Shown here: positions 44,772 to 56,536 of the stretch, piece by piece
How the letters are laid out: each line of letters starts with the position of its first letter
How positions within the stretch are numbered: the first letter of the stretch is position 1
Source of the DNA: Grammothele lineata
Lineage: Eukaryota; Basidiomycota; Agaricomycetes; Polyporales; Polyporaceae
Length of the DNA stretch: 64,000 nucleotides
Reading direction: 5' to 3'
Assembly (NCBI GenBank): GCA_002150815.3
Contig: NDFF03000013.1
Coordinates: forward strand, 62,001 to 126,000
The notes under the pieces: generated by a model
What the model was told of the DNA's origin: nothing
The model's database searches: none
The model's input: the letters and a program-made list of their open reading frames with translations, nothing else
Position numbers and translations under genes: made by a program

Positions 44772-45435
44772 TGTAGCGGTAGTAGTGGATGAGGAGAGAG
44801 GGTGGTCAGTGCGTGACCCGGATGCGGATGTGGCTATGGGGTGGCTACGGCTTTATACTGACGTCCGCCGCGTCCGCGAGGACAGGACTCGGCTTCGGCG
44901 AAGGCGGCTTTTTCTGGAAAGACCTGGCGTTCGAGTTGCCGGCATTGTGGAAGCATGAGGAGTCCGATTGATAGGCCAAGAAGCCGGGCTTTGCGCTCCT
45001 TTGGGCCCTTTCGTGAGAGGGACAGGCAGGACATCGACAGAACACACTAGCCCGCACATCCATCGAGCGCTCACGCTCTCCTCGTCCAGGTCCGGTCCAG
45101 ACCCGGACATTTCCGGGCCGGAGAGGAACGCCCGTGCCATGTGCGCCTTGCGCTAGGCCTGTGATGCCGTTACGGTTGTCTCTCAACCATGCCTAGACAA
45201 TGCTCCTCCTTCGACACCATGTCGACGTCACCGCGAAATCACCTCAGGTCGCGATTGAATTGTACTCCAATGCCTCCATATAGTCCTCGAACCGCTCGGG
45301 AGGCTTAGCGCCAGATGCGACGAGTGAGTGCTCTAGTCGAAGTTGGAACCCGTTCGGTGGCGTGGCTAGAACTCTGATGTCATGAGTCGCAGTGGGTGAC
45401 CAAGCTTCTGCATCGGCAGTTGTACTCGAACTGTC
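44772..45435. other. divergent promoter region between FKBP12-B and the GST gene
   Basis: This 664-bp region lies between two outward-facing genes and must serve both promoters. No gene is seen. Confidence 0.5.
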
Positions 45436-46854
45436 ATGGCCGACAAGAGCGATTCTGGGCGGTCATATCATCTCAAGTGCACCGGGGAGGCGTTGAGGAC
45501 CGCTGAGGCTCATAACGGCCCCGAACACATCACCTTATTCGGGAGCTGCTTCTGTCCATTCGTGCAGAGGGTATGGGTCACGCTCGAGCACCTTGGGATC
45601 GATTATAAGGCGAGTTATCTGTTTATGAATGTGCCTCTACTTAACGTCTAACAACGCTCGTATACAGTATTGTGAGTAATGTAATGTCACGCTCAAGTTT
45701 GTTGTACGGTCTAACGATCGATGGGGTGTGGCAAGATGAAGTTGACCCATACAAAAAACCCGCTGAGCTCCTCGAGCTCTCGCCGAAGGGCCTTGTCCCC
45801 GCGCTTCGCCTAGACAACTTTAGTCCTCCTCGCGCGCTCAACGAGAGCACAGTTATCATGGATTTTCTCGAAGAGTACGTGCTTCGCGGCTTGCAGCGCG
45901 CCATTGGTAGCTTCGCTGACACTAGCTATATCGCATACCACCCGACAGATTGGCCGCGAGCGACACCAGGCGCTCCTCGCACACCACGGAGAGCCTCTTT
46001 CCCCCGCTATCGGACCCTTGTGCGTCGTTCTGTTGACCTGGCCCCTAGACCCGTACATTCGGGATGGCTGATATTGACGCTGACGCCCGTCTGCGCATTC
46101 CAATCTCCGTATATGCCCTTCTCATCCATCGGGGACCCTCTGCAATGTGTATTCCGCGTTATCGCGGGGACCATCTAGACGCGCGAGCGCTCATCCGCCT
46201 TCAGGCCGATACTGTGAATCGCGCGCTCGTCCCCGCGTTCTATCGGTACCTACAGGCTCAGGATGTAGGTGCGTGACTGGTAGCACTCCGACGTATCGGG
46301 GATTTCGGTAGCTCACTCGGGACGTGGCGCATGCAGAAAAGCAAGTGGAGGGCGCGAAAGGGTTCGTCGAGGCGATCGGGATCCTCGTGACCCTCTTCGA
46401 ACGCGCGGAGCGCGAGGGATGCACGGCATATGGATTGTGGTTTGAGCGCGGGGCGCTGAGTTATGCGGACGTGATGGCTGCGCCGTGTAAGTCTCCCTTC
46501 GCAATATGGTGCGCTCGAACTCACGTTTGGATTACTTCGCCCTCCTTGCGGATTGCACGATCATAGGGCTGCTCAGGGCTACCAACGTGCTACAGCATTA
46601 CAGGGGCTTCGTCATGCCCGAGGGAGACCGGTTCCGTGCCTACACGGAAAGGGTTCTTAGACATCCCGCGTTCAAGCGTACGTGTTCCACGGAGCAGCTG
46701 TATCTGGATAGCTACGAGAGGTGCGTTATCGATCAGAGCTGTGGGGAGGGTGGGTGGTTTCTCTGACCCCTGGCTCTCCTACAGATACGCATTCAACCGG
46801 CCGAACACCAGCCAGGTCGCAAATGCGATCAATGCGGGCACCGCGCTACCGTAA
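45436..46854 (+). CDS. omega-like glutathione S-transferase
   Basis: This is a thioredoxin-fold glutathione-dependent oxidoreductase. Exons: 45436-45609, 45668-45671, 45736-45874, 45949-46019, 46179-46264, 46312-46486, 46567-46720, 46785-46854, giving 290 residues. The N-terminal thioredoxin fold carries the catalytic Cys40 in GSCFCPFVQR, where omega GSTs have Cys instead of Tyr or Ser. Next come YYEVDPYKKPAELLELSPKG with the conserved P-x-L turn (GLVPAL) and NESTVIMDFLEE, the glutathione Glu-Ser pair. The C-terminal helical domain runs from ARALIRLQADTVNRALV to YLRHPAF-like RVLRHPAFK. Intron 1 is GC-AG and exon 2 is only 4 nt; both are needed to restore the YYEVDPY block. The role is probably thiol transfer or dehydroascorbate-type reduction, with the physiological substrate unknown. 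Confidence 0.9.
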
Positions 46855-48559
46855 ACACCAGCGCTCTTGCGTCTTTACACGCTTTCTAGGAGTGTCATGT
46901 TCTCAAAATACGACCGCTCAACAAGGTGTGGAAACGACACCACCTTTGGCAGGAGCAATGCGTGGTGTAAGTAATCGTCATAAAATAACACATTATTCCT
47001 TTTCTCCCTTCAAGCTTCGGGCAATGTCATATGTCATAATTCCTGGGGTGTTTCCAAACGCGTATCTTGTGAGATGTTGTCTGGGCAACTGCGGAGGGCC
47101 GGGTTTCAAAATGCCCTCGACGTGCAATCGGGAATGTGGTGTTGATGACAGATGTACGGATTCCGAGTTTATTCAAGACGCCCAATAAGAATGTGTTTCA
47201 ACAGACAACGGAGTGTTGATATCTTTGTCAACGCAGAGCAATTCCACCATTTACACTGCCTGTGAACCGTTCCCATCAAGATTCTGCAAGCCGTCGTGCA
47301 CCTCGAAGGCGCAACTGCATCCCCATTTCGCGGCACTAGAGCACATGAGTGAGCCTGACAAGATGTCTCCTGGTTACGACCGTCTAATCCGAAGTGTACA
47401 TATATTGCATACGGCGATTTCTTCAGAGAGCGACTGCAATGGCTGTCACTCCCTGAGCGTAAGGACTTGAATCGCGCTGGCCGTTTGGTGACAGACCCGG
47501 GATTGATGGAGGAGTGATGGCCGGCGGGGGTGGCGGAAGTGGCGGTGTTCAGCCCATTGACTGCTGACACGGACGACTTGACCTCTACGGCCCAATTTGC
47601 TCCCTCTCTGACCGCCCACCACCTCGTGCACTCCAGAACGCGCTCAATTGCATCCAGGTCGCCTGATGCATCTTCGCCGCACGCCTCGCCTCGTTGCCAC
47701 GAATCATCCGTCTTGACGCCTTCGTAGACCCCAGCGCCATATTCGACACTGCCCAGACGGAAGGATCGATGCCCCGCTGCGAGACGGCTGGAGCGCTGAA
47801 TATTGAATGGCTGAACGTCGGGGCATGCATGTGCCGCGATTCCTTCCCTGCGGAGAATACGGGTCGTTGGGTGGCGTTCGTGGAATTTGGGGCGCAGTAA
47901 GTACGTCTATGTCCGTCTTCCGCTCCTCCCGGGTTCCCATACGCGTCCTTGTCGACGGTAGACATGCCCGTAGCGTCCCCACGGTCTAGAGCCGTTGAAC
48001 TTTCTCGTCACCTCGCCCTTGTTCACCAGTTTGTTTCAACGCCTCTGTCTTTGCTGGGATGTATGCCCCTTGAAGCGGGGCAAACGGGCGGGCGACATGC
48101 TGCGCGCATCCACAACTCAATCAAATTTACCGGACGCGGAGGGCGCTGCAGGCGTTGAAGATCTGTTTTTCGCCCGCAGGGATCGGTTTTGCGCCTCGCT
48201 TCTCGATGTTCTCGCCCCTCGTGACGGTTTGGGTGCCTTTCACAGGAGGTATATGTCCGCCCGCGCGCCCGTGTCACCCGCGCTCATCAGTTGTACTCTC
48301 TATTAAGGTCCACGGGCTCCGTCCCCTGTCAGGACCCCTCCTTTCTCCCTCGCCGCCTCGTGCGCTGCCCTGCTGTGTAGCCCCGACCGCGTGCTGACCA
48401 TTTTCTACCCTAGCCTTTGGCTGCTAGACCATCGGCTGCTCTCCTCGCCGCCTGGTGCTTGCGGTACCCACCTCTTGCTTGGCTTACGCATTCGTGGCCG
48501 TCCCGGAGCCGAGAACCTCGCATCTCGTGCGCATATAGCGACTCAAAAGTTTATTCAAG
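46855..48559. other. 1.7-kb intergenic region
   Basis: This contains the 3' flank of the GST gene and the bestrophin promoter (a GCATATAG word lies near 48532). No gene is recognised; open frames are short and without motifs. Confidence 0.4.
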
Positions 48560-50687
48560 ATGGTTGCGCAGAACCCCCTCTTCGTAGGATGGAGCCTACG
48601 CAAGTTCAAGGCGACGGTGATCAACGACATCTGGCCGGAAGTGATGTTTTTCAGCGCAATCGCCGCCAGTGAGTCCTTCGTTGCCTGTTGTGTCTGCCGG
48701 GTTCATGCTGGATTCTGAGCTTTTATATGCGTATATGCGTTGTTTCCGCCACACAGTGGTGTCGCTTGTCTCAGACATGACTTCGCACAAGCTCGTCCTC
48801 TCCAATGCGATCCTTACCGTGCTCGGTACGGTTCTCGGTTTGGTTATCTCCTTCCGTACATCGTCTGCTTATGAGCGGTGAGTGATTTCTGCCAGTGGGT
48901 AGGGGACAGGTCCTGATATGTAATCTCGCACCACAGGTACATGGAGGGAAGGAAGCTATGGTCTGCCATTTCTCTGGCGTCGCGAAATCTTGCTCAGCTT
49001 GTACGCGACATGACTCATAGTGTCTTATACACCGCTCACATGCATCCTTGTAGATTTGGATACAAGTGCCTTTTGACCGCGTAGACAAAAAGACCGGGAG
49101 GGCTAAGACCACACTAGAGATGACGATCGAAAAGAAGAGCATGATTAACCTAGTTCAGGCGTATTCTGTCTCTGTGAAGGTATGTGTTCCGGCATCTCCG
49201 AAATGAATGGCTCCCGACATGAAACTTCCATGCAGCACATGCTTCGTGGCGAGTCTGGAGTATATTATGAAGATCTGTACCCGCTTGTGTGCTTCCTGCC
49301 ACGCTACGCCACCCACGATCCAAGCAAAGCTACCGTGGACGATATGCTTCCCATGTGGAAGGCTTCTGACATGGACAATGACAAGCACCAGACGGCTCAC
49401 ATCGTCACGACCTCAAGACCACTTTCACGTGAACGTGACGGAACTGGGCGTATCAGCGAGTCCCCCGACCCCGCGAAGGAGTTAGGACAGCTTTCTGAAG
49501 ATCAAATCTACCATTCGCTCCGCGGTCGCTCGCAGCACAAGAAAAAGAAGTTTGATCCTGAGCTCGCTCTCCCCGTCGTTTACAGCGAGCACCCGCTCAA
49601 GCCCGCACGCAACCCGCCAAAGGAGTCTGTTTTCGACTACCTGCCCTTCCTGCGTATCTTCAAGGTCCTCACGCGCCCCTTCCGTCGGCACAAGGAACCC
49701 GTGCTCCCTACCACTGGAACGGAAACAGCTACGCGCACGTTGACTGGCAAGCGCCTGCGCCCTGATGCGGTCGACTCGAACGTCCCGCTGGAAATCTCGC
49801 TCTTCCTGTCCAGCTACCTTGCATGGCTCATGAGAAATGGCCAGCTCCAACCTGCAGCGGCGTCCGCGTTCGTTACCGGCATCTCGTCTCTCCAGGACAC
49901 GGTGACGAACCTCGACCGGATCCGGAACACGCCTTTGCCGTTCGCGTACCAGGCGCACCTGCGTATTTCGCTCTGGCTGTACCTGTTCTTCCTGCCGGTG
50001 AGCCTCATGCATGATTCCCTTTCCGCTTGAGGGGCTGACGTGGATTCTGCGATGCTCAGTTCCAGATCTGGAGTTCGTTCCACTACCTGACCATCCCGTA
50101 TGTATCCGTTTGATAGGCTGCGGCGCTTTCTCATTTTTGACCTACGCCCTGTAGTGCGACTGCGTTTGCGTCGTTCTTGCTTCTCGGTTTCCTCGAGATC
50201 GGTCAGGAGATGTGCGTACACTTCGCTCAATCCCATTCTCTCGGGTGTAGTTAAGTTTTCCTCCCTACCCTACAGTGAGAACCCCTTCAACTACGACATG
50301 AACGATCTTGGTAAGCATGTCTATGCGTTCCGAAAATTGCCTCTGAAAACTTACATCACGTACGTACAGACCTTGACTCGTTCTGCTTGTCAATCCAGCG
50401 CGAACTCCACGAGATCACTGCTGTAAGCGTTTGAGCCCTTCTTATCGCCGCAAAGCATGTGCTCATACTGCTTGCGTCTGCGCGCGTAGCACTCCTGCCC
50501 CGAGCCAGATGAGTTCATCTTCACCGCCTGGAACCAGCCTTTCGCGCCTGGAGATCGCCGCACGGCGGAGGAAATGATTGGTGACGTCAACCATTCGTAC
50601 CACGGCCCCGACACAGGCATGACTAGCATTCGTCGCACGCTACTCAAGAGTTGGTGGGACGTCGAGCAGATGACGCGCTCGAAGTAA
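48560..50687 (+). CDS. bestrophin-family anion channel (RFP-TM/UPF0187)
   Basis: This is a predicted integral membrane chloride/anion channel. Exons: 48560-48668, 48757-48877, 48937-49000, 49054-49179, 49236-49997, 50060-50097, 50155-50211, 50276-50310, 50370-50422, 50490-50687, giving 520 residues. The pattern follows fungal bestrophins. An N-terminal membrane pair (VMFFSAIAAMVSLVSD, then LTVLGTVLGLVISFRTSSAYERYMEGRKLW) includes the RTSSAYERYxEGR signature. A long cytosolic loop with a charged insert (~residues 180-290) follows. Two late membrane segments (LWLYLFFLPFQIW, FASFLLLGFLEIGQEIENPF) end in the conserved GxExENPFxYD motif. The His/Cys-rich element (LHEITAHSCPEPDEFIF) is typical of the fungal branch. 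Plasma-membrane or organelle location is not decided. All ten exons join in phase. Confidence 0.9.
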
Positions 50688-51994
50688 AAGTCGACATGTT
50701 GCTATCACGCACTATTTCTTGGTGGGTATCCTATCTCATTTTACGCGTGCTACCGTGACCGAGCTGACCGAGATGGGCCTGCTTCGTTCAGATGCGTGTG
50801 CATGCCAGGTCGCACTGCGCGCGCTGCATCTGGGCATCTCGACTGGCATAACGTCCGCCCTGCTGGTTGGACAGGGCCACGCACGCCCGCGCGGAGAGAG
50901 CGGGGGCATTCCGCATATTTATCTACCGCTGTCGTGCTTTCATATTTGCTTTAATGTTGAAGGGTGATGATACTGGGTTTCGCAATTGTGGTTGTGTAGA
51001 CGCTGCTGTGGCATCAAGAAGGCAACGATAACGGTAATCCGCGAGTGCCCCGGTGCCCGTGACCTGCTGTATATTGAAGTTCTGGGGCGCCTGTTGCAGA
51101 GCGCTGGGGAGGTCGTGGAGGCGAGACATAAATCAGAACGTTCGAGATATCCCAAAGAATTTGTCGGCTGGTGTGAGCGGCCTGGGCCGGGCGTTGACTC
51201 GCTGGGTGGGTGGATGGCGAGCGTTGGGTGAGCAGACACGTTCAGAAATGCTCGCCCGCCCACCTGATGGGAGTGATGGCACTCCACCGGCTGTTGAAGC
51301 GCTGAGGACGCTGAGGATCCTCCTCCAAGAGCTTGAGCACCCTGCTCCGCTCGACGCGACGACGACGCGATACGCGTGTGACGGGACTCGTCACATCAAG
51401 GGCGTCGCTCCGACGCTCCATGATGGGCGGGCGACATGGATTTCTGAACGTGTCTAGCGTGGCCGGGGCACGTTGACGGTTTGGGGCAAAGCCTCCGCAG
51501 TGCGTGGCGGGAACGAGGCAGGAGGCGGATTCCGCTTTGGGCGAGGAGAGGTATCCGTGCAACGCTTGATATAAAGATCCGGTCCATCGTCCGCGTCCGT
51601 CCTCCGACGCCGCAAGAGGCCTGCTGCTCGCCGCCTCGCCCCGCCCCGTCCCTGCTTCCTACTCTCTCGCCGTGCTCTTCATCGCCTTCCCCCCGCCTTT
51701 CCCGGACGACGCGCGCAGGCATTCACGGACGACAGTACGTCTTGCGGCTTCGCCCCAGATCTCGACGCTCGTGTGCGTGGACTGACCATGAGGCCAATCG
51801 GTCCAGGTGCTCTTCCGCACATCTCTCATGCTGCGCGGCCCAGCGTCGTGCTCCAATACTCCCATCTCTGACGTTCACGACCTCCCCCACATCCCCGCCG
51901 ACTCTTGCGGCCTCTCCCGCAACTCTCGAGCTCTATATCGCAACATCGCAGGCCTGCACGGCCGATCATCTACGCGGCCACCTCCTAACGACCT
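50688..51994. other. 1.3-kb intergenic region
   Basis: This lies between the bestrophin stop and the start of the long charged-helix protein. The right end is pyrimidine-rich, which suggests promoter and leader. No gene is recognised. Confidence 0.45.
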
Positions 51995-54900
51995 ATGACG
52001 ACGACTCTGCTCGAACCTAACATAGCCAATGCCGGTGCGCCGGCGGTCGATGCAGATATGGAGCCCTCGGACGAGTGGAAGGTGTCGACACGGGCGCGGG
52101 TCGAGCAGGAGTTCCGTCCCGACGTGGAGAGGTACCGCCAGGAGCGCGACGAGCAACTTCTTGCGGTGTCCCCGGACAGCCCCGAGTACCACGCCGCGCT
52201 CCGGGCGTACAACAACAACATGCATCTCATGCGCATGCGGGCGCAGGACCGGTTCAACCAGGAGCTCAAGCTCGAGCGCTACTCGCGCGCCATCGCGCTC
52301 GGCCGCGAGCACGAGCTCGAAGGGGGCGAGTTCGAGGCGCTGCGGCGGCAGCAGCAGGCGATCTACGATCAGATTCAGAGGCAGAAGGGCGCAGAGGGTC
52401 AGTCATCTTCGCAGTCTCAGCCGTTATCGCAGCACCAGCAGCAGACTCGCCGAGAGTCGACTGGTGCTGTCGCGGGTCCAAGTCAAGAGGGTGGTAGCGC
52501 GCCCCCATCAGCGGTTCCGCCGACGAGTAGTGAGCAGGATGCTAGGGACAGCGCCGCCCCGCCAGATCGTGATTCGCGTCCGCTTGCCAGAGCGCCGCCG
52601 GGGCCCGACTCGTACCGTCCCCGCGATCGTACTCAGAGCGGCGGCTCTGACCAGGTCTTGGCCGCGGGCAGTTATTCCGCGCGTCCTGTCCGGTCACGCG
52701 GGAACTCGTCCGTCTTCACCGACTTCGACCCAACGAACACGAACGGATTTCCGTACACCTACGATTCTGGCTCGATCGGTCGCAAGGGCGGTAGCTCCCT
52801 CTCCCAAACCCGCCCGGAAATCTGGATGCCGTCTCCTTCTCCCAAGGAACCACCTCCCGCGACCTCCCGCGCATATGCACACGCTGCATCCAACCCGTCT
52901 CCTATCAGTCCCAACGGTCGCGATGGCCCCGCATACGAGAGCGGGAAGACCGTATCTCGCGCGACCAGCATCCGATCTATCGAACGACCCTCGCCCGTCG
53001 CAGATATCGATCCTGGCTCCCTCCCTCGAGATCGGTTCGTTCCAGGCTCGCTGGAGGACCGCAACTTCTCGCGGAAAGGGAAGGAAACGGAGAGGCTTGA
53101 CCACTCTCGCCAACCCTCGCAGACGTCCGTGCATGACACTTACTCCCGCCGCCCAGAATCGCGAATGACGATGCCCGTTACGCCATCGCGCCCGACGCTG
53201 GCCACACAGATCTCCGACGACCCGTACCTCGCTCAGATCAGCCCTGTCAACTCGCGATATCGCACGGAGAGCGACGACAGCACTAGGACGCGCCCATCAC
53301 GCCGGAGTACGATGCCGGACCAGGCAGGCCCGCCAGAGGCCGCGTATTATGGGCCCCACCCTCCTACATCCGCCAGGCCGATCCCTTCGAAGAAGTCCTT
53401 CTCCCGCGATTACGACTGGCCTCGGCAACCGAGTCCAGGGACTCGTCCCACCTATGGTCCCCAGTCGCCCCCGACGGTGCCTCCCACGTCCGCGAGCCGC
53501 CCGATCCCCCGCCCATCCACCAGCGATGAGGACGCCCGACGGTATGCGTGGCACGGCTCCCAGAGTCCCCCAAACGCGTTCCCTTTCTCCGGCTACGACA
53601 TCCCCTCCAGCTCCAGCCCTCGTCCGCGCCAGTCCCCAGGAATGGCTCCCGGCAGCTTTGGTGGGCGGCGGCGCAACTCAAACGGCTCACGCTCCGTGCG
53701 CTCGCGCGGCTCCCGGCAGGACTTCTGGAACGGATCGTACGATGCCCCCCAGCGGCCGCTCGAGACCTACGAGGAGCAGTCCGTCGCGTCCGACAGCGAG
53801 TCCGAATCCGATTACGGCGGGGACATGGACGACCTGTGGCAGGCGCGCGAAGGACGCAACGGGCGCCCTTTCCCCTGGAGACTCGACCGTGACGATGAGA
53901 AGCGACGCCAGGAGATTCTGCGAGGGACCGAGGAAGCTAGGCGCTTGAGAGAGGAGGCCCATCTGAAGGAGATGGAGGAAGCTAGACGCTTGAAGGAGGA
54001 GGCTCATCAGAAGGAGTTGGAGGCTAGGAGGCGGGAGGAGGAGGCCAGACAGAAGGAGGAGGAAGTCCGGCAGGCGGAGATGCTGATCCAGCGAAAGCGT
54101 GAAGAGCTCTTGTTGCGGGAGGCAGAGATTGCTCGCAAAGAGGCCGACATGAAGCTTCAGGAAGAACGTCGCCGCCGCGAGGAGGCAGAAGCTCGACTTC
54201 GGGAGGAGATCAAGAAGCGTCAAGAGGCCGAGGAAGAAGCTCGCCGTCGGGAGCGCGAGGATGTTGAACGCCGAGCTCGGGAGGAGGTTGAGAGGAAGGA
54301 GAAGGAGGAGCAGGAGAAGAAGGAGAAGGAGGCGCGGGAGCGACGTGAACGCGAGGAACGGGAACGTCGGGAGAGGGAGGAGCGGGAGCGCCGGGAGAAG
54401 GAGGAGCGAGAACGACGGGAGAGGGAAGAGCGAGAGCGCCAGGAGAGACTGAAGGAAGAGCGGGAGCGTCGGGCGAAGGAGAAGGAGGAGAAACTCCGGC
54501 GACAGAAGGAAGAGCGGGAGAAACGGCAAAGGGAGGAGAGAGAACGCCGGGAGAAGGAGGAGAAGGAGGAGCGAGACAGGAAGGAGAGGGAGGAGTGGGC
54601 TCGCCAACGGAAGGAAGAAGAAGAACGTTTCGCCCGCGAGAGGCAGGAGTGGGAGGAAACCGTTCGGAGGAACAAGGAAGCTGTGCAGGCAGCCGCCACT
54701 CAGGCCAGTCTCGAGGCCGAGAGGATTCAAGCCGAAGCTCTTCGCCGGCAAGAAGACGAGGCGCGTCGGCAACGGGAGGAAGAAGAGCGCGCCAAACAGG
54801 AGCGTGAAGAGGAAGAACGTCGACAGCGTGAGGAAGAGGCTCGCCTGCGCGAAGAAGAGCAGACGCGACAACGCAAAGAGGAGGCTCGTCTGCGCGCCGA

Positions 54901-56536
54901 ACAGGAAGCTCGTCGACGCGAAGAGATGGAGGCAGAGCGACGGCGTAAGGCGGAGGCACGAGAGGAGGCGCGACAACGGAGGTTGGCTGAGGCGGAGGCA
55001 CAGAAGCAGCGGCGGGAACAGGAAGCACGGCAGCGACAGGAAGCTGAAGCTGAAGCTCGACGTCAACGCGACGCTGAAGCTCAACGACAGCGCGAGGCCG
55101 CTGAAGCAGAGGCTGAGGCGCGACGGCAAGAAGCTGAGAGGCAGCAGCGCGAGGAGCAAATGCGTGCCGCGGCTCAGCAACCCCTCGATGACCCATCGTC
55201 CCACGATCTCCCCCTAGAATTCCAGGACCCTATCCTGCTCCGCGAACAGGAAGCTGAGTTTGAGCGCATCCAAGCCCAGCGCGAAATCGAGGCCCGGAAA
55301 CGCGCGGAGGAGGAGGCTGCCAAGGCTGCCAAGCGGCAGCAAGAAGAGGCCGAGCGAGAGGCCCGATTCCTTCGTGAACAGGAGGAGATGTACAGACGCA
55401 TGCAGGCCGAAGAACAAGGCCGCCAGCGGGAGCTGGAAGCAAGGCGGCGAGCACAGGAGGAGTTTCGTCGCAAGACCCAAGCGGCATCGCAGCGCGAGGA
55501 TGCCATCCTTGCAGAAACTTTGCGTCGCTCGGAGGAAGAATACCGCCGAACGGAAGATCGCCGGAAGAAAGAAGAGCGGAAGAGACAGGACAGCGTTGGC
55601 AGTACCTCCGATTCCAGTCGTCCCGGGGTGTATTCAGCGTCGTCGACCGCCCCTCGGCCCATTCTCAACCCTCATGCCTCTTTTCATCACAATCCGTCCT
55701 TGTCTGGCGATCGCAGCAGCACGGCGTCATCTTCGAGCTACAGCAGCTCCGCCAGCTTCATCTCCGCTGCTTCGAATCGTTCGACGTCCACCGGTTACAC
55801 CAGTTCGGCTTCCACAGCCCGTGGTCCCTCTACTCCCGTCTCTAGCGCTACGCCGACTCCAAGTATGTCGAGCTCGAAGAACTGGCGGCCTACTCCGTCC
55901 ACACCCTCCCCTTCGACGCCCTCTCCGGGTCCCGGCCGTAGCAACTCCGGCGCTTTCTACACCGCCCATGGTGGCAGTAGCTCTTACTCGCACTCGTCTT
56001 CCAGCACTGCTCGTGGGGGGTCCTTCACTGCTGCTTCGCCTCTCGACGAGGAGGAATGGGTACGCCGCCAAGAGGAGCACGCACGACGTCAGTTCGAGCA
56101 GTTCCAGCGCGAGCAGGAAGCGCAGCAGCGGAAAGCAGATCAGAGGACCGCCCGTCAGCTCAGTAAGGAGGAAGTCATCCGCGTCTTCGAGGAGCACGAG
56201 AAGCGTTGGGGGCGCATTCCAACGCTTGATGTCCTCAGTTGGCATTCCTTCCCATGGCCGACGTTCAAGCAGCCAAGCGATCCGGAGCAGCTGACATACG
56301 CGGACATCCAGGCGTACGTACTCTCGCCTCACCAGCCGGGTGACAAGACGCCTAAGGATCGGATCAAGGACCTCCTGCGGAAGTGGCATCCGGATCGGTT
56401 CGAGACGAAGGTCCTGCCGCGCGTCCGTGAGGATGACCGGGAGAAGGTCAAGGAGGGTGCAGGTTCAGTAGCTCGGCACCTGAACAAGCTGCTCAGCAGC
56501 CTGTCCGCTAACGCGGAGAATGGCTTGTTTGGGTGA
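51995..56536 (+). CDS. giant charged-helix protein with J-like C-terminal module
   Basis: This is one uninterrupted 4.5-kb frame of 1,513 residues, unusual in a region where most genes have 6-18 exons. The N-terminal ~130 residues (EWKVSTRARVEQEF to AIYDQIQRQKG) are helical. Residues ~130-630 are Ser/Pro-rich and disordered. Residues ~630-1200 are an almost unbroken Glu/Arg/Lys/Gln helix with a (E/R)-rich repeat such as REREERERRE, which is typical of a coiled coil or a single alpha helix. Residues ~1200-1340 are Ser/Thr-rich. The C-terminus (~1389-1513) holds EEVIRVFEEHEKRWGRIPTL, a WP-containing linker and RIKDLLRKWHPDRFE. The last resembles the HPD-bearing helix of J-like/IkB-like-1 modules. 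The function is unknown; a scaffold or cytoskeletal role is inference. The start at 51995 is the first ATG. Confidence 0.82.
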   Translation: MTTTLLEPNIANAGAPAVDADMEPSDEWKVSTRARVEQEFRPDVERYRQERDEQLLAVSPDSPEYHAALRAYNNNMHLMRMRAQDRFNQELKLERYSRAIALGREHELEGGEFEALRRQQQAIYDQIQRQKGAEGQSSSQSQPLSQHQQQTRRESTGAVAGPSQEGGSAPPSAVPPTSSEQDARDSAAPPDRDSRPLARAPPGPDSYRPRDRTQSGGSDQVLAAGSYSARPVRSRGNSSVFTDFDPTNTNGFPYTYDSGSIGRKGGSSLSQTRPEIWMPSPSPKEPPPATSRAYAHAASNPSPISPNGRDGPAYESGKTVSRATSIRSIERPSPVADIDPGSLPRDRFVPGSLEDRNFSRKGKETERLDHSRQPSQTSVHDTYSRRPESRMTMPVTPSRPTLATQISDDPYLAQISPVNSRYRTESDDSTRTRPSRRSTMPDQAGPPEAAYYGPHPPTSARPIPSKKSFSRDYDWPRQPSPGTRPTYGPQSPPTVPPTSASRPIPRPSTSDEDARRYAWHGSQSPPNAFPFSGYDIPSSSSPRPRQSPGMAPGSFGGRRRNSNGSRSVRSRGSRQDFWNGSYDAPQRPLETYEEQSVASDSESESDYGGDMDDLWQAREGRNGRPFPWRLDRDDEKRRQEILRGTEEARRLREEAHLKEMEEARRLKEEAHQKELEARRREEEARQKEEEVRQAEMLIQRKREELLLREAEIARKEADMKLQEERRRREEAEARLREEIKKRQEAEEEARRREREDVERRAREEVERKEKEEQEKKEKEARERREREERERREREERERREKEERERREREERERQERLKEERERRAKEKEEKLRRQKEEREKRQREERERREKEEKEERDRKEREEWARQRKEEEERFARERQEWEETVRRNKEAVQAAATQASLEAERIQAEALRRQEDEARRQREEEERAKQEREEEERRQREEEARLREEEQTRQRKEEARLRAEQEARRREEMEAERRRKAEAREEARQRRLAEAEAQKQRREQEARQRQEAEAEARRQRDAEAQRQREAAEAEAEARRQEAERQQREEQMRAAAQQPLDDPSSHDLPLEFQDPILLREQEAEFERIQAQREIEARKRAEEEAAKAAKRQQEEAEREARFLREQEEMYRRMQAEEQGRQRELEARRRAQEEFRRKTQAASQREDAILAETLRRSEEEYRRTEDRRKKEERKRQDSVGSTSDSSRPGVYSASSTAPRPILNPHASFHHNPSLSGDRSSTASSSSYSSSASFISAASNRSTSTGYTSSASTARGPSTPVSSATPTPSMSSSKNWRPTPSTPSPSTPSPGPGRSNSGAFYTAHGGSSSYSHSSSSTARGGSFTAASPLDEEEWVRRQEEHARRQFEQFQREQEAQQRKADQRTARQLSKEEVIRVFEEHEKRWGRIPTLDVLSWHSFPWPTFKQPSDPEQLTYADIQAYVLSPHQPGDKTPKDRIKDLLRKWHPDRFETKVLPRVREDDREKVKEGAGSVARHLNKLLSSLSANAENGLFG

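Noticed and set aside
53687..55204. 505-codon open frame on the minus strand opposite the charged-helix gene
   Set aside because: It is the reverse of GAG/AGG-rich codons, giving a Leu/Phe/Pro-rich translation with no domain; a composition artefact.
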